64,000 nucleotides of DNA from Clostridium psychrophilum (GCF_018861705.1 NZ_JAHLEC010000001.1:1-64000), one strand, 5' to 3'. Positions 49,333 through 58,065 are shown, counted from the first letter of the stretch. Notes: generated from the sequence alone by a model not told the origin. Translations and numbers: made by a program.

Positions 49333-50991
49333 TTAATATTTATAAAAACAACTTCCACCAGTAAATTCTCTTATTATTGAGTTATCTGGTACTAAATCTT
49401 TATCTACATCTTTAAAAAAGTTGAGAAAACTTCTTAATCTGTTTGCTTGAAAATAAACCGAACTTTCTTCCCCAATTTTATTAAGCTCCACTAATGCAAA
49501 CTTTTTAAGTACACAAAGCTCATAAACTGAACTTGAATTAAACATAACATCCGCTTGCTCTTGAAATACGAAAATGTTTTTTTCCTCACCACGTTTTATC
49601 GATGGCCACATCTTCAATGTATCCTCCACATCATATCCTCTAGAAAGATAATCTCTAACTATTCTTCTTGTCATTCTTACATCTGTTGTAGATATTCTGT
49701 TATGATCATCTAAATTAAGTTGCGTTAAAGGACTTATATATATTTTAAATTTACTTTCCTTTGATATGGAAGAAGTTAATGTTTCATTTAATCCATGTAT
49801 TCCTTCTACAATCACGACTCCATTTTCAGGAATTTTTATTTTATTCCCATGCCATTCCCTTTTTCCTGTTTTAAAATTAAAACTTGGTATCTGAGTCTCT
49901 TCACCTTTAAGCAATAATTCTAAGTCCTTGTTAAAAAGTTTTAAATCTAGTGCATATATAGATTCAAAATCATAATCACCCTGTTCATCTCTTGGAGTTA
50001 TTTCCCTATTAAGGAAATAATCATCTAATGAAATATATATTGGTATTATTCCATTTACTCTTAATTGAATACCAAGTCTTCTTGAAAATGTTGTCTTTCC
50101 TGATGAAGAAGGCCCTGCAATAAGCACTAATTTTACATATTCATGTTGATGAATCATATCCGCAATATAGGCAATTTTCTTTTCATGAAGTGCCTCTGCA
50201 ACTCTAATTAATTCAACAATATCGCCATTCGCTACTTCATCATTTAATGCACCAACACTTCCAACCCCTAATATTTCACCCCATTGTGCAGCTTCATAAA
50301 ACACTTTAGCTAACTTCTCCTGTTTATGAAATTTAGGGAGTCTATCAGGTGCGTCACTAGTTGGATATCTTAATATAAATCCTGGCTCATAGTATATTAA
50401 ATCAAATGTTTTTAATATTCCTGTTGAATAAGCCATTGGACCATAGAAATAGTCATATCTACCATCTAATTCATAAAGTTTTATTTCCTTTGCACTAACA
50501 TATTTTAATAGTTTAACCTTATCTTGCATATCATATCCCATAAAGATTTCTACTGCCCTAGCTTTAGAAAATGCTATTCTTCTTATGGGAATATCAGCCT
50601 TTATTATTTCACTCATTCTATTTTTTATATCATATATATCATCAATATCTAATGCAACAGCTTTATGGATTTCTCCAAACAGACCTTTACTTAAAGAATG
50701 TTCAATAGAGATTTTAGCTTTAGGGAACAATTCAGAGATTGCTTTTATTAAAACAAATTGAAGAGTTCTAACATATGTCATCATTCCTATTCTAGTTGTA
50801 ATATCAATAGTTTCAAAATCACCACTCTGTGTAATCGTAGATCCTAGTTCATAAAATTTATTATTTAGTTTACCTAAAACTACAGGTAAATCATTTAATA
50901 AATTGTTTTCTTTAGTAATATCATTTAACATAGTTCCCTCTTCCACTAAAATTTTTCTACCATCCTTAAGTACTATGTTGAAACTACTCAT
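49333..50991 (-). CDS. Uridine kinase-like protein with an N-terminal TGS/ThrRS-like region
   Basis: A 552-aa fusion. The first 60 residues form a TGS-like domain, followed by a region like the second domain of threonyl-tRNA synthetase (HKAVALDIDDIYD-type segment). A phosphoribulokinase/uridine kinase domain starts near residue 285 with the P-loop LIAGPSSSGKTTFSRRL, then YISLDDYFLNR and VIVEGIHGLNE. The same architecture occurs widely in clostridia, annotated as nucleoside kinase. The role of the TGS part is unknown. Confidence 0.88.
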   Translation of the reverse strand: MSSFNIVLKDGRKILVEEGTMLNDITKENNLLNDLPVVLGKLNNKFYELGSTITQSGDFETIDITTRIGMMTYVRTLQFVLIKAISELFPKAKISIEHSLSKGLFGEIHKAVALDIDDIYDIKNRMSEIIKADIPIRRIAFSKARAVEIFMGYDMQDKVKLLKYVSAKEIKLYELDGRYDYFYGPMAYSTGILKTFDLIYYEPGFILRYPTSDAPDRLPKFHKQEKLAKVFYEAAQWGEILGVGSVGALNDEVANGDIVELIRVAEALHEKKIAYIADMIHQHEYVKLVLIAGPSSSGKTTFSRRLGIQLRVNGIIPIYISLDDYFLNREITPRDEQGDYDFESIYALDLKLFNKDLELLLKGEETQIPSFNFKTGKREWHGNKIKIPENGVVIVEGIHGLNETLTSSISKESKFKIYISPLTQLNLDDHNRISTTDVRMTRRIVRDYLSRGYDVEDTLKMWPSIKRGEEKNIFVFQEQADVMFNSSSVYELCVLKKFALVELNKIGEESSVYFQANRLRSFLNFFKDVDKDLVPDNSIIREFTGGSCFYKY

Positions 50992-51118
50992 AAAACCATC
51001 CCCTAATTTTTAGTGATTAATACTATTATACGTTAAGATTTAAAAAATGTATCATGTCCCCCTTATAATTTTTGTAATTAAACAAATCATATACATTATA
51101 TAGTAAAGAGGTGATATT

Positions 51119-51808
51119 ATGTTTATTTTAGTAATCAGAACTTTTTTCTTATACTTTGCCGTTACATTTATTATGAGGATGATGGGTAAAAAACAAATAG
51201 GACAGCTTGAACCTTTCGAGCTTGTAATTGCATTAATGATTTCTGATCTCGCAACCTATCCTATGGAAGATATAAGAATACCAATTATACATGCGGTTAT
51301 ACCAATAATTACCTTGCTCTTTCTCCAAGTATCTACATCCTTTATTGAAATTAAAAGTGAAAAAGCTAGGAGAATATTAACAGGAAATCCAAGTATATTA
51401 ATTAGAGATGGCAAAATTGATATTGAAGAACTAAGGTATCAAAGATTTAACATAACTGATTTATTGGAAGAGCTTAGAATAAAAGGGTACTTTAATTTAT
51501 CGGATATTCAATATGCTATTTTAGAAACAAGTGGTCAGCTATCAATATTGCCTAAAACTGGTATATCTGCAGCGACTAAGGATGATTTAAATATAAATGT
51601 AACTCAAGAGTCATTACCAATACCTTTAATTATGGATGGCAACATAAATTATAAGAATTTGGAACTTATAAAAAAAGATGAAACTTGGCTAAACAATGTT
51701 TTAAAGCAGCATAAAATTTTCAATTCAAATGATCTTTTCATAGGAATGCTTGATTCTAACAAAAAATTTTATTATCAACTTAGGGAAGGGAAGGATAAAC
51801 CACTATGA
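51119..51808 (+). CDS. DUF421 (YetF/YrbG-like) membrane protein
   Basis: A 229-aa protein with about three N-terminal spans (FFLYFAVTFIMRMMGKKQIGQ; ELVIALMISDLATYPMED) and a cytoplasmic two-part C-terminal domain (ILIRDGKIDIEELRYQRFNI; YAILETSGQLSILPK). These motifs define DUF421. Bacillus relatives are spore or stress membrane proteins without a known reaction. It overlaps the next gene by four bases (ATGA), so the pair is coupled. Confidence 0.88.
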   Translation: MFILVIRTFFLYFAVTFIMRMMGKKQIGQLEPFELVIALMISDLATYPMEDIRIPIIHAVIPIITLLFLQVSTSFIEIKSEKARRILTGNPSILIRDGKIDIEELRYQRFNITDLLEELRIKGYFNLSDIQYAILETSGQLSILPKTGISAATKDDLNINVTQESLPIPLIMDGNINYKNLELIKKDETWLNNVLKQHKIFNSNDLFIGMLDSNKKFYYQLREGKDKPL

Positions 51809-52185
51809 AAAACGTTATGATAGCCTTCTCCTTATTCATTGTAATGATTATAGGGATATTTCTATCTTCAAATTATATAACCCACAGTTGCAATCATTTG
51901 CAAAATTTGAATTCTACTCTTGAAAACTATATAATTAAAGGGAATTATCAATCTGCATACAATTTATCACTAAATTACATATCCGAATGGAACAAAACTT
52001 CTAAATATTTAACCTTATATACTCATCATGAAGATTTAGATTATATAGACACAGAGATTTTAAAATTGACTCAATATATAAAAAATAAAGATAGATCTGA
52101 AGGTTTAGCAACTGTGCATGTTTTAAAACATCTAGTAAGTCATATAATGGCTCATGAAAGAGTATCTCTAGGAAATATATTCTGA
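51805..52185 (+). CDS. DUF4363-like small membrane-anchored protein
   Basis: A 126-aa protein with one N-terminal span (MIAFSLFIVMIIGIFLSSNYI) and an extracellular helical domain with repeated YI-x-x-W/Y patterns. It resembles the DUF4363 proteins that accompany DUF421 proteins in clostridia. The ATGA overlap with the gene above supports one functional unit. Confidence 0.75.
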   Translation: MKNVMIAFSLFIVMIIGIFLSSNYITHSCNHLQNLNSTLENYIIKGNYQSAYNLSLNYISEWNKTSKYLTLYTHHEDLDYIDTEILKLTQYIKNKDRSEGLATVHVLKHLVSHIMAHERVSLGNIF

Positions 52186-52221
52186 TTTTTTCAATCATAT
52201 GAATGAATTATGATAAAGGGG

Positions 52222-52250
52222 TAGAAAATAGTCTATTTATAGCTTATAAT
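52222..52250 (+). promoter_or_regulatory. Probable fba promoter
   Basis: TATAAT at 52245-52250 with TAGAAA (four matches to TTGACA) 17 bases upstream. Transcription would start near 52257, directly at the edge of the operator that follows. Confidence 0.5.
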
Positions 52251-52257
52251 TATAGTA

Positions 52258-52293
52258 TATCCAAAATGTCCCGCAGGGACTTTATATGTCCCT
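52258..52293 (-). promoter_or_regulatory. Putative CggR operator in the fba leader
   Basis: Read on the minus strand: AGGGAC-ATATAA-AGTC-CCTG and then CGGGAC-ATTTTG-GATA, two GGGAC boxes exactly 20 bases apart. This matches CGGGAC-N6-TGTC-N4 repeated, the Bacillus CggR operator. The plus strand also reads AGGGAC-TTTATA-TGTC. GC-rich in an AT-rich setting, it also folds as a hairpin (CGCAGGGAC to GTCCCTGCG). Confidence 0.6.
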
Positions 52294-52322
52294 GCGACAA
52301 AAATTTGAAAGGTGGAATTAAT

Positions 52323-53270
52323 ATGGCTTTAGTTACTACTACTAAAATGTTCAAAGATGCAATAGAAGGAAAATATGCAATTGGTGCATTTAACATCAAT
52401 AACATGGAGATAATTCAAGGAGTTATTGACGCTTGTGCGACTCATAAATCAGCCGTTATACTTCAAGTATCAGCTGGAGCTTTGAAATATGCAAGACCAA
52501 CTTACCTAAGAAAAATGGTAGAGGCAGCAGTTGAAGACACAGGTCTTGAAGTTGCACTTCACTTAGATCACGGTCCTGATATGGCTACAGTTAAAGTTGC
52601 AATAGCTGCTGGATTCACTTCAGTAATGTATGATGGTTCTCATTTTGAATATGAGGAAAATGTAAGAACAACTAAAGATGTAGTTGATTTTGCTCATTCT
52701 AAAGGTGTCGTTGTTGAAGCTGAACTTGGAAAACTTGCTGGTGTTGAAGATGCTGTTAATGTTTCAGCAAAAGATGCAACATATACTAATCCAGATCAAG
52801 CAGTAGATTACGTAACAAGAACTGGTATTGACTCATTAGCTGTAGCTATTGGAACAAGTCACGGTGCATACAAATTTAAAGGTGAACCTAAACTTGATTT
52901 TGAAAGATTAGCTTTAATCACAGAAAAATTAGAAGCTGCTGGATTTCATAACTTTCCAATAGTTCTTCACGGAGCATCCGCTGTAGATCAAGAATATGTT
53001 ACTATGATTAACGAATTTGGTGGAGAAATGAAGGGTGCAAAAGGAATTCCATTAGAAATGCTTAGAAAAGCTGCTTCTATGGCTGTTTGTAAAATAAACA
53101 TGGATACTGATTTAAGACTTGCAATGACTGGTTCAATAAGAAAAGTACTTACAAAAAATCTTGGCGAAATAGATCCTAGAAAATATCTAGGAGAAGCAAG
53201 AAACAACATAACTAAATTAGTTGAAGGTAAAATTACTAACGTTTTAGGTTCAAGTAACTCATCTAAATAA
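52323..53270 (+). CDS. fba: Fructose-bisphosphate aldolase, class II
   Basis: Zinc aldolase (315 aa) that splits fructose 1,6-bisphosphate into two triose phosphates. It opens MALVTTTKMFKDAIEGKYAI. The zinc and active-site blocks are LHLDHGPDMATVK, AELGKLAGVED, IGTSHGAYK, VLHGASAV and the substrate Asp/Asn region KINMDTDLRLA. I start at 52323, behind AAAGGTGG; the 40 in-frame codons upstream lie across the operator and are not coding in the family. It sits apart from the other glycolytic genes. Confidence 0.95.
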   Translation: MALVTTTKMFKDAIEGKYAIGAFNINNMEIIQGVIDACATHKSAVILQVSAGALKYARPTYLRKMVEAAVEDTGLEVALHLDHGPDMATVKVAIAAGFTSVMYDGSHFEYEENVRTTKDVVDFAHSKGVVVEAELGKLAGVEDAVNVSAKDATYTNPDQAVDYVTRTGIDSLAVAIGTSHGAYKFKGEPKLDFERLALITEKLEAAGFHNFPIVLHGASAVDQEYVTMINEFGGEMKGAKGIPLEMLRKAASMAVCKINMDTDLRLAMTGSIRKVLTKNLGEIDPRKYLGEARNNITKLVEGKITNVLGSSNSSK

Positions 53271-53286
53271 TTTAGATAAAATAATT

Positions 53287-53333
53287 AAAACTAAAAGACC
53301 CACAGTAGAATATACTGTGGGTCTTTTAGTTTT
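53287..53333 (+). terminator. Terminator after fba
   Basis: AAAACTAAAAGACCCACAGTA and its near-perfect complement form a stem of about 20 bases with a short loop, ending in TTTTAGTTTT. Confidence 0.85.
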
Positions 53334-53367
53334 ATTATATAGGAAGCCAAGAAATATTTTATGCGCA

Positions 53368-53571
53368 AGAAAAGTATATATTACGTATAATGCATTGAAG
53401 CGAGCTTTAGAACTTCTTATTGTATTTTTAAATAAGATGCGTTAAGAAAAGCATATGTTTGAGCGTAGCGAGTTTATGCTTTTTAGCAGATTAATTAAAA
53501 ATACAATTAGCAGTTATTAGCGAAATGAATGCATTAGTCGTATTGCAATACGCGTAATATCTACTTTTCTA
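53368..53571. repeat. Imperfect palindromic element, family A, copy 3 (long form)
   Basis: About 204 bp. The left end AGAAAAGTATATATTACG pairs with the reversed right end AGAAAAGTAGATATTACG. Pairing continues through TAATGCATT and TTGTATTTTTAA to a central stem AAAAGCATA with TATGCTTTT around GAGCGTAGCGAG. The left end shares 16 bases (AAAAGTATATATTACG) with the element at 4098-4224. The right end overlaps the last codons and stop of the convergent nucleoid-protein gene. Confidence 0.6.
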
Positions 53572-54598
53572 TATAATTACTTACATGTTTAATTACCATA
53601 TTAATAGTTCCGTCACCATTCCTTTGTATTTCAAAACGACTATCATCATGATAAGTTTCTTCGTCAACATATAAATCTATATCTTTATCAATTTTAAGTC
53701 TTACTCTTTTTAGTTTTTTGTCTATCCATTCTTTATCAAGAGTAATATTTTCGGATATTCCTTGCTCTGCTATAAACTCAACAAATTTTTCCTTGTTATC
53801 ATTGTTTTCTGGAAAAATCTCTTCAGACAATTTTTTAACATCAATATTGTCTTCTTCTCTTAGTTTTCTTTTTATAGTACTTCTAACAACTTCCGCTTTG
53901 TCTGCATTTTCTGCAAATGCCTTTTGTGTAAATTTTTCAGCGGCCTTCACAAAGTTTTTAGTAACATCTCTTTCATTATCAAAAATACTGCATCCTAAAA
54001 AGTCATTAATAAAATAGTCTGATGCATTTTCCTCAGTATCTTTAGACTTACTCTTTTTATCTATAACCATTAAATCAAAATTATTTTCTTCTCTAATTGG
54101 TTTTATAAAAGCACACTTTTGTATTCTTTGTGAACTACCTGGTAACCCTGTAACCTGAGATATTATATCAATTCCTAATTTATTATCAACAAACTCAATA
54201 GTATGAACATAGTTTTTAATATAATCCATTTTAAATATCCCAAGTATTGGTCCAAACTCTGTTGTAAAAGATACTATTACCAAATCACATGATGGTATAC
54301 TTCCTTTAGACCTCATTAATGAAAACATCTGTTTTGCTATCTCTTTAGATACAACTAGTAAATTATTCTCGCCATTTAAGTATTCTTGAGATAAATCTTT
54401 TACTACATTGCTTTCCTTATTAAAAACGCCATATTTTAATTCCTCATCTTTTAAACATTTCTGTATATGTTTAAGTAAAAAATTATATTTTTCCTCATCT
54501 AACTCTAATGCATATTCATTCAATATAGGCTCATCAGCATTATTATCTAGAACATGAATAATTGCTTCATTTATATTAACTTCTTTTATATACTCCAA
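53561..54598 (-). CDS. Nucleoid-associated protein, NdpA/YejK family
   Basis: A 345-aa protein of the NdpA family, DNA-associated proteins of unclear role. Matching segments are INEAIIHVLDN near the start, VVSKEIAKQMFSLMRSKGSIPSCDL-type central text, FGPILGIFKMDYI and a C-terminal domain with ADKAEVVRSTIKRKL. The start is TTG at 54598 with GGTGG upstream. A palindromic element lies in its 5' region and another supplies its stop codon. Confidence 0.82.
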   Translation of the reverse strand: MEYIKEVNINEAIIHVLDNNADEPILNEYALELDEEKYNFLLKHIQKCLKDEELKYGVFNKESNVVKDLSQEYLNGENNLLVVSKEIAKQMFSLMRSKGSIPSCDLVIVSFTTEFGPILGIFKMDYIKNYVHTIEFVDNKLGIDIISQVTGLPGSSQRIQKCAFIKPIREENNFDLMVIDKKSKSKDTEENASDYFINDFLGCSIFDNERDVTKNFVKAAEKFTQKAFAENADKAEVVRSTIKRKLREEDNIDVKKLSEEIFPENNDNKEKFVEFIAEQGISENITLDKEWIDKKLKRVRLKIDKDIDLYVDEETYHDDSRFEIQRNGDGTINMVIKHVSNYIEK

Positions 54599-54622
54599 AA
54601 AAACACCACCTTAATAATTATC

Positions 54623-54764
54623 TAAGGCACATTAAAATATATTACTATAGATTTATCTCCTGCATACCTGCAATCATCTCCTAAAGAGTTGCAGGGCATT
54701 ACCCCTGTTGAATTGTAGTCATTGCCTGACGAGATACATAATCTACTTATTTGAATGTGCCTAA
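54623..54764. repeat. Imperfect palindromic element, family B, copy 1
   Basis: About 142 bp. The ends TAAGGCACATTAAAATA and its inverse (TTAGGCACATTCAAATA when reversed) pair, followed by TATCTC-type arms. Inside lies a separate stem CCTGCAA to TTGCAGG. The folded form is branched. The same ends occur at 62576-62646. It lies in the 5' region of the nucleoid-protein gene on the minus strand. Confidence 0.6.
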
Positions 54765-54984
54765 CTATTATACTATGTATTAATAATTATGACAAAGTTA
54801 TATACTGCTATTATTCTTAATATTTCATATAATAATAAAAGCTTTCCTTATTTACCTATAGTATATTTAATAATTTTAATCAATTATTAATGTTACTTTA
54901 TTTTAAGTTATGATATAATCAAAATTAACGAATAAAATAGAAACTTACAATTAATTACCTAATAGCATCACAAGGAGGCTAATT
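54765..54984. other. Rest of the divergent intergenic region before the CYTH gene
   Basis: Very AT-rich. A TATAAT at 54914-54919 could be the -10 box of the plus-strand operon, but no good -35 is present. Nothing else is seen. Confidence 0.3.
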
Positions 54985-55533
54985 TTGAAGGAAATAGAAA
55001 CTAGAATTATAGATATTGATGTTAAAGAAATTCGCAGAAAACTATCAAATATAAATGCAAAAAAAGTAAAACAGGAAAACCAAATAAATAATATTTATGA
55101 TTTCTCAGATAAAAGGCTACTAACCAACAAAGGTTATGCAAGAATACGTACTATTCATGACGAATTAACAAATTCAACAGTACATTATATCACTACCAAA
55201 AGACTTATAAGTCAAGATAAATATAAAATTATGGATGAACATGAATCAGAAATTAAAGATGAAATCGCAGCTAAAGGTATATTTGAATCCTTAGGACTAA
55301 ATCTAATTCAATCAATTAAAAAATATAGAGAGAGTTATAGATATAAAAATACTCTTATAGAAATAGATATAAATGAAAAAGATTTTTGTCCATTCCCTTA
55401 TATAGAAATTGAAAGTGCCGATGAAGCTGAAATAATAGAAGTGGTGACCTTGCTAGGATATAGCTTAGAGGATACTACATCTGAAACTATTTATGAAATA
55501 TTAAATTCAAAAAAAATAGTGAAAGAGCTGTAA
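54985..55533 (+). CDS. CYTH domain protein (class IV adenylate cyclase/thiamine triphosphatase-like)
   Basis: A 182-aa triphosphate tunnel metalloenzyme. It starts with the modified family motif EIETRIIDID (ExExK becomes ExExR) and has ARIRTIHD, VHYITTKRLIS, KYRESYRYKNTLIEIDI and PYIEIESAD, the alternating charged strands of the tunnel. Members act on triphosphates such as inorganic triphosphate, ThTP or ATP. It begins with TTG at 54985, six bases after GGAGG. It is the first of a tight three- or four-gene operon. Confidence 0.85.
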   Translation: MKEIETRIIDIDVKEIRRKLSNINAKKVKQENQINNIYDFSDKRLLTNKGYARIRTIHDELTNSTVHYITTKRLISQDKYKIMDEHESEIKDEIAAKGIFESLGLNLIQSIKKYRESYRYKNTLIEIDINEKDFCPFPYIEIESADEAEIIEVVTLLGYSLEDTTSETIYEILNSKKIVKEL

Positions 55534-56438
55534 TGTTTGGATATGTAACTCCATGTAAAATGGAGATGAAAATAAAAGACTATGAAATATTTAAAGCTTA
55601 TTATTGTGGTCTATGTAACTCACTTAAAAAGAATTATGGTAACTTTCCAAGACTTACATTAAATTATGATATGACTTTTCTAGCAATACTTCTAGACTCA
55701 CTATCGGAAAATAAATATAGCTTTAGAAAATTCAGGTGTTTAATTCATCCAACAAAAAAGAGGATTATAATTAATGATAATGATGCAATAGATTATGCAG
55801 CCTTTTGTAATGTTACTTTAGCCTATTATAAATTAATGGATGATGTTTACGATAATAAAACAATTAAGAGCAAAGTTTTATCTATATTTTTGAAGACCTA
55901 TTTAAAAAATCCCAAAAATGCATATACTGATATAATGGATTATACAAAAGAAAAACTTTTATTACTAAATACTCTAGAAGGACGCAACGATATTATGAGT
56001 ATAGATGAATTATCTGATGTTTTTGCCGACCTTACTGGTTATATAATATCCTTTTATTATAAAGAAGCTGCTTTTAAAGATAATTTATATTGGCTTGGAT
56101 ATAATTTAGGTAAGTGGATATACATTATAGATGCTTATGATGATTTAGAAAAAGATATAAAAAGCAATTCTTTTAATGCTATAAATTCATTGTTTAATCT
56201 AGATAACTTGGATTTTAATAGTTTTTCGAAATGTATAAAACCAAGAATTGATTATCTATTAACTACGTGCGCTGCATTATGTTTAAAATATTTAAACAAT
56301 TTACCTTTAATCAAGAATAAAGATATATTATATAATATACTAGAACTCGGGTTAATGGAAAAAATGGATAAAGTTTTTAATAACAACAATAACGATTATT
56401 TAAAAGGAGTGGAAGATAAAGATGACAAACCCATATGA
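55533..56438 (+). CDS. DUF5685 family protein
   Basis: A 301-aa protein beginning [31 protein letters not shown], the DUF5685 signature with conserved cysteines (PCK, CGLC, and CLIHP later). The middle is helical, with [13 protein letters not shown] and [21 protein letters not shown], which recalls helical isoprenoid-synthase-like folds but lacks a clear DDxxD pair. Its start shares one base with the CYTH stop and its end overlaps the J-domain gene by 17 bases. Function unknown. Confidence 0.82.
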   Translation: MFGYVTPCKMEMKIKDYEIFKAYYCGLCNSLKKNYGNFPRLTLNYDMTFLAILLDSLSENKYSFRKFRCLIHPTKKRIIINDNDAIDYAAFCNVTLAYYKLMDDVYDNKTIKSKVLSIFLKTYLKNPKNAYTDIMDYTKEKLLLLNTLEGRNDIMSIDELSDVFADLTGYIISFYYKEAAFKDNLYWLGYNLGKWIYIIDAYDDLEKDIKSNSFNAINSLFNLDNLDFNSFSKCIKPRIDYLLTTCAALCLKYLNNLPLIKNKDILYNILELGLMEKMDKVFNNNNNDYLKGVEDKDDKPI

Positions 56439-57054
56439 GGTACTTGGTATAAAAGAAAATTCATCAAAAGATGAGATTAAAAAAGCCTATAGAGAGCTAG
56501 CAAAAAAATATCACCCTGATCAATTTGAGGATAATCCATTAAAAGATTTAGCTGAAGTTAAAATGCGAGAACTAAATGAGGCTTATGATTCACTTATGAA
56601 AAATCATGGTTCATCTAATAACAATGGTTCATCATACAATAATAATTCTCAAAGTGATTCAGGTTCATCTTCAAATAATGACTATACTAATAACAATGTA
56701 TATCAATCTATAAGAATGGATTTAAATAGTGGAAATGTTCCCTCTGCTGAGCAAAAATTAACCTCCATGAATACAAAAACTGCTGAGTGGAATTTTTTAA
56801 TGGGTATGGTCCATCTCAAAAAAGGTTGGCATGATAGCGCTTATAATTTTATTAGCACAGCCTGCACTCAGGATCCAAGTAATATGGAATATAGGCGTAG
56901 TTTTAATGAACTAAATAATAGGAATTCAAATTACAGAGATAATTATAATGGAAGGCGTGGCAATAATTCCGATATGGGTAATATGTGTCTCAACTTGTGG
57001 TGTGCAGATACTATCTGTGAATGTTTTGGTGGGGATATGATTTCTTGCTGCTAA
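56422..57054 (+). CDS. J-domain (DnaJ-like) protein with a cysteine-rich tail
   Basis: A 210-aa co-chaperone. The J domain is residues 1-65 with the HPD motif in [11 protein letters not shown] low-complexity Asn/Ser/Gly linker follows. A helical TPR-like segment ([39 protein letters not shown]) leads to a cysteine-rich end, [17 protein letters not shown]. It would recruit DnaK to a specific client. Overlap with the DUF5685 gene suggests that protein or its product is the client. Confidence 0.85.
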   Translation: MTNPYEVLGIKENSSKDEIKKAYRELAKKYHPDQFEDNPLKDLAEVKMRELNEAYDSLMKNHGSSNNNGSSYNNNSQSDSGSSSNNDYTNNNVYQSIRMDLNSGNVPSAEQKLTSMNTKTAEWNFLMGMVHLKKGWHDSAYNFISTACTQDPSNMEYRRSFNELNNRNSNYRDNYNGRRGNNSDMGNMCLNLWCADTICECFGGDMISCC

Positions 57055-57078
57055 TAACATTAATTAGGAGATGATTTG

Positions 57079-57582
57079 ATGAGATCTAACCGTATTGCTA
57101 AGGGTGGTATATTCACAGCACTAAGTTTAATATTGCTATACCTTTCCTCCATTTTACCAACCAATAAATTATTTATATTAGGAATAGCTTCTTGCATTAT
57201 TCCTCTTTCCATTATGATAACTGGAATAAAGAATACCCTTGTAGTATATAGTGCTGTTTCCTTACTTAGCTTTTTTATTATACCTTCAAAAATCATAAGT
57301 GCTCTATATATATTGATTTTTGGTTCTTATGGTTTTGTAAAATATTTTATAGAAAAATTAAGAAATGTTCCACTAGAAATAATATTAAAATTATTATATT
57401 TTAATATAACATCAGTAATAATTTTAGAAATATATAAATTATTGTTTTTTAAAATTCCAAATATAAATGTAAACATATATTTGGTAATACTTGCTATAGA
57501 AATAGCATTTGTAATATATGATTATGCACTTACATCCTTTATAAACTATGCAAATAAAAGCCTTCTAAAAAAATTAAAATAA
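57079..57582 (+). CDS. Membrane protein of unknown function
   Basis: A 167-aa protein with five to six hydrophobic spans (GIFTALSLILLYLSSIL; LFILGIASCIIPLSIMIT) and a basic C-terminus. The start region RIAKGGIFTALSLILLYL recalls ECF-type or DUF2232-like small membrane proteins, but I cannot place it firmly. It follows the J-domain gene by 24 bases with AGGAG and may close that operon. Confidence 0.65.
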   Translation: MRSNRIAKGGIFTALSLILLYLSSILPTNKLFILGIASCIIPLSIMITGIKNTLVVYSAVSLLSFFIIPSKIISALYILIFGSYGFVKYFIEKLRNVPLEIILKLLYFNITSVIILEIYKLLFFKIPNINVNIYLVILAIEIAFVIYDYALTSFINYANKSLLKKLK

Positions 57583-57642
57583 GATAAAAAAAATAAAACT
57601 GTATATTTGTTTTTGAATATTTAATATGATAAGTGCATAGTC

Positions 57643-57671
57643 TTGACACATTAATTTATTTAAATTATAAT
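57643..57671 (+). promoter_or_regulatory. Promoter of leuS
   Basis: TTGACA (57643-57648), 17-base spacer, TATAAT (57666-57671): a perfect vegetative consensus, just before the T-box leader. Confidence 0.85.
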
Positions 57672-57800
57672 GGATAATAATCCAATAATAAGCAAATACT
57701 ATTATAATAAATAGCTTTAAATAGGAGTAGTAATATTTACATCACTTAAGAGAGCTGCTATTCGGTGTGAAGCAGTAATGATATAATATGAACTTGCCTA

Positions 57801-57849
57801 GCTTACTTTTAAGTAAGAGCTTACTTTTAAGTAAAAGCTTACTTGTTAA
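57801..57849 (+). repeat. Tandem repeats within the T-box leader
   Basis: GCTTACTTTTAAGTAA occurs twice with an 18-base period, and a third partial copy, GCTTACTTG, follows. Each unit contains the palindrome TTACTTTTAAGTAA and can form its own small hairpin. This gives the linker region of the leader an unusual row of stems. Confidence 0.65.
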
Positions 57850-57924
57850 AAACAAGTACGGTTAAAACCGTTATATTCGTAAGTGAGGTGTAATGCCTAA
57901 CTAGAGTGGTACCGCGGAATTTTA

Positions 57925-57957
57925 CTTTCGTCTCTTATTTGAGATGAAGGTTTTTTT
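57925..57957 (+). terminator. T-box regulated terminator of leuS
   Basis: CTTTCGTCTC and GAGATGAAGG pair around TTATTT and are followed by TTTTTTT. Pairing of the T-box bases with the upstream arm would prevent it from forming. Confidence 0.85.
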
Positions 57958-58065
57958 GTTTTCGTGTTTAACATATTATTACATACAAATATTGTAGCAC
58001 CAAAGTTGATGATCAAAGTATAAAATATTTATGATGGTTTTAAAACGTATTAAGGAGGAATATTA

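Larger units (their letters stand above)
57680..57960 (+). promoter_or_regulatory. T-box leader controlling leuS
   Basis: It has the 14-base T-box AGTGGTACCGCGG core (57905-57917), an AGTA-type and AGAGAG stem I start, GGTGTGAAGCAG, and a specifier region TGAACTTGCC where CTT (Leu) at 57793-57795 follows GAA. A terminator (57925-57957) with T7 follows. Uncharged leucine tRNA would bind and allow read-through. The part between stem I and the T-box carries short tandem repeats (57801-57849). Confidence 0.9.

Noticed and set aside
52203-52322. A 40-codon N-terminal extension of fba
   Set aside because: It covers the promoter -10 box and the CggR-type operator, has no ribosome site of its own and no match to class II aldolase starts, which begin near the ATG at 52323.
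57801-57849. Possible CRISPR-like direct repeats
   Set aside because: The units are tandem without spacers, lie inside a T-box leader and are only 18 bases long. No cas gene is present anywhere in the window.
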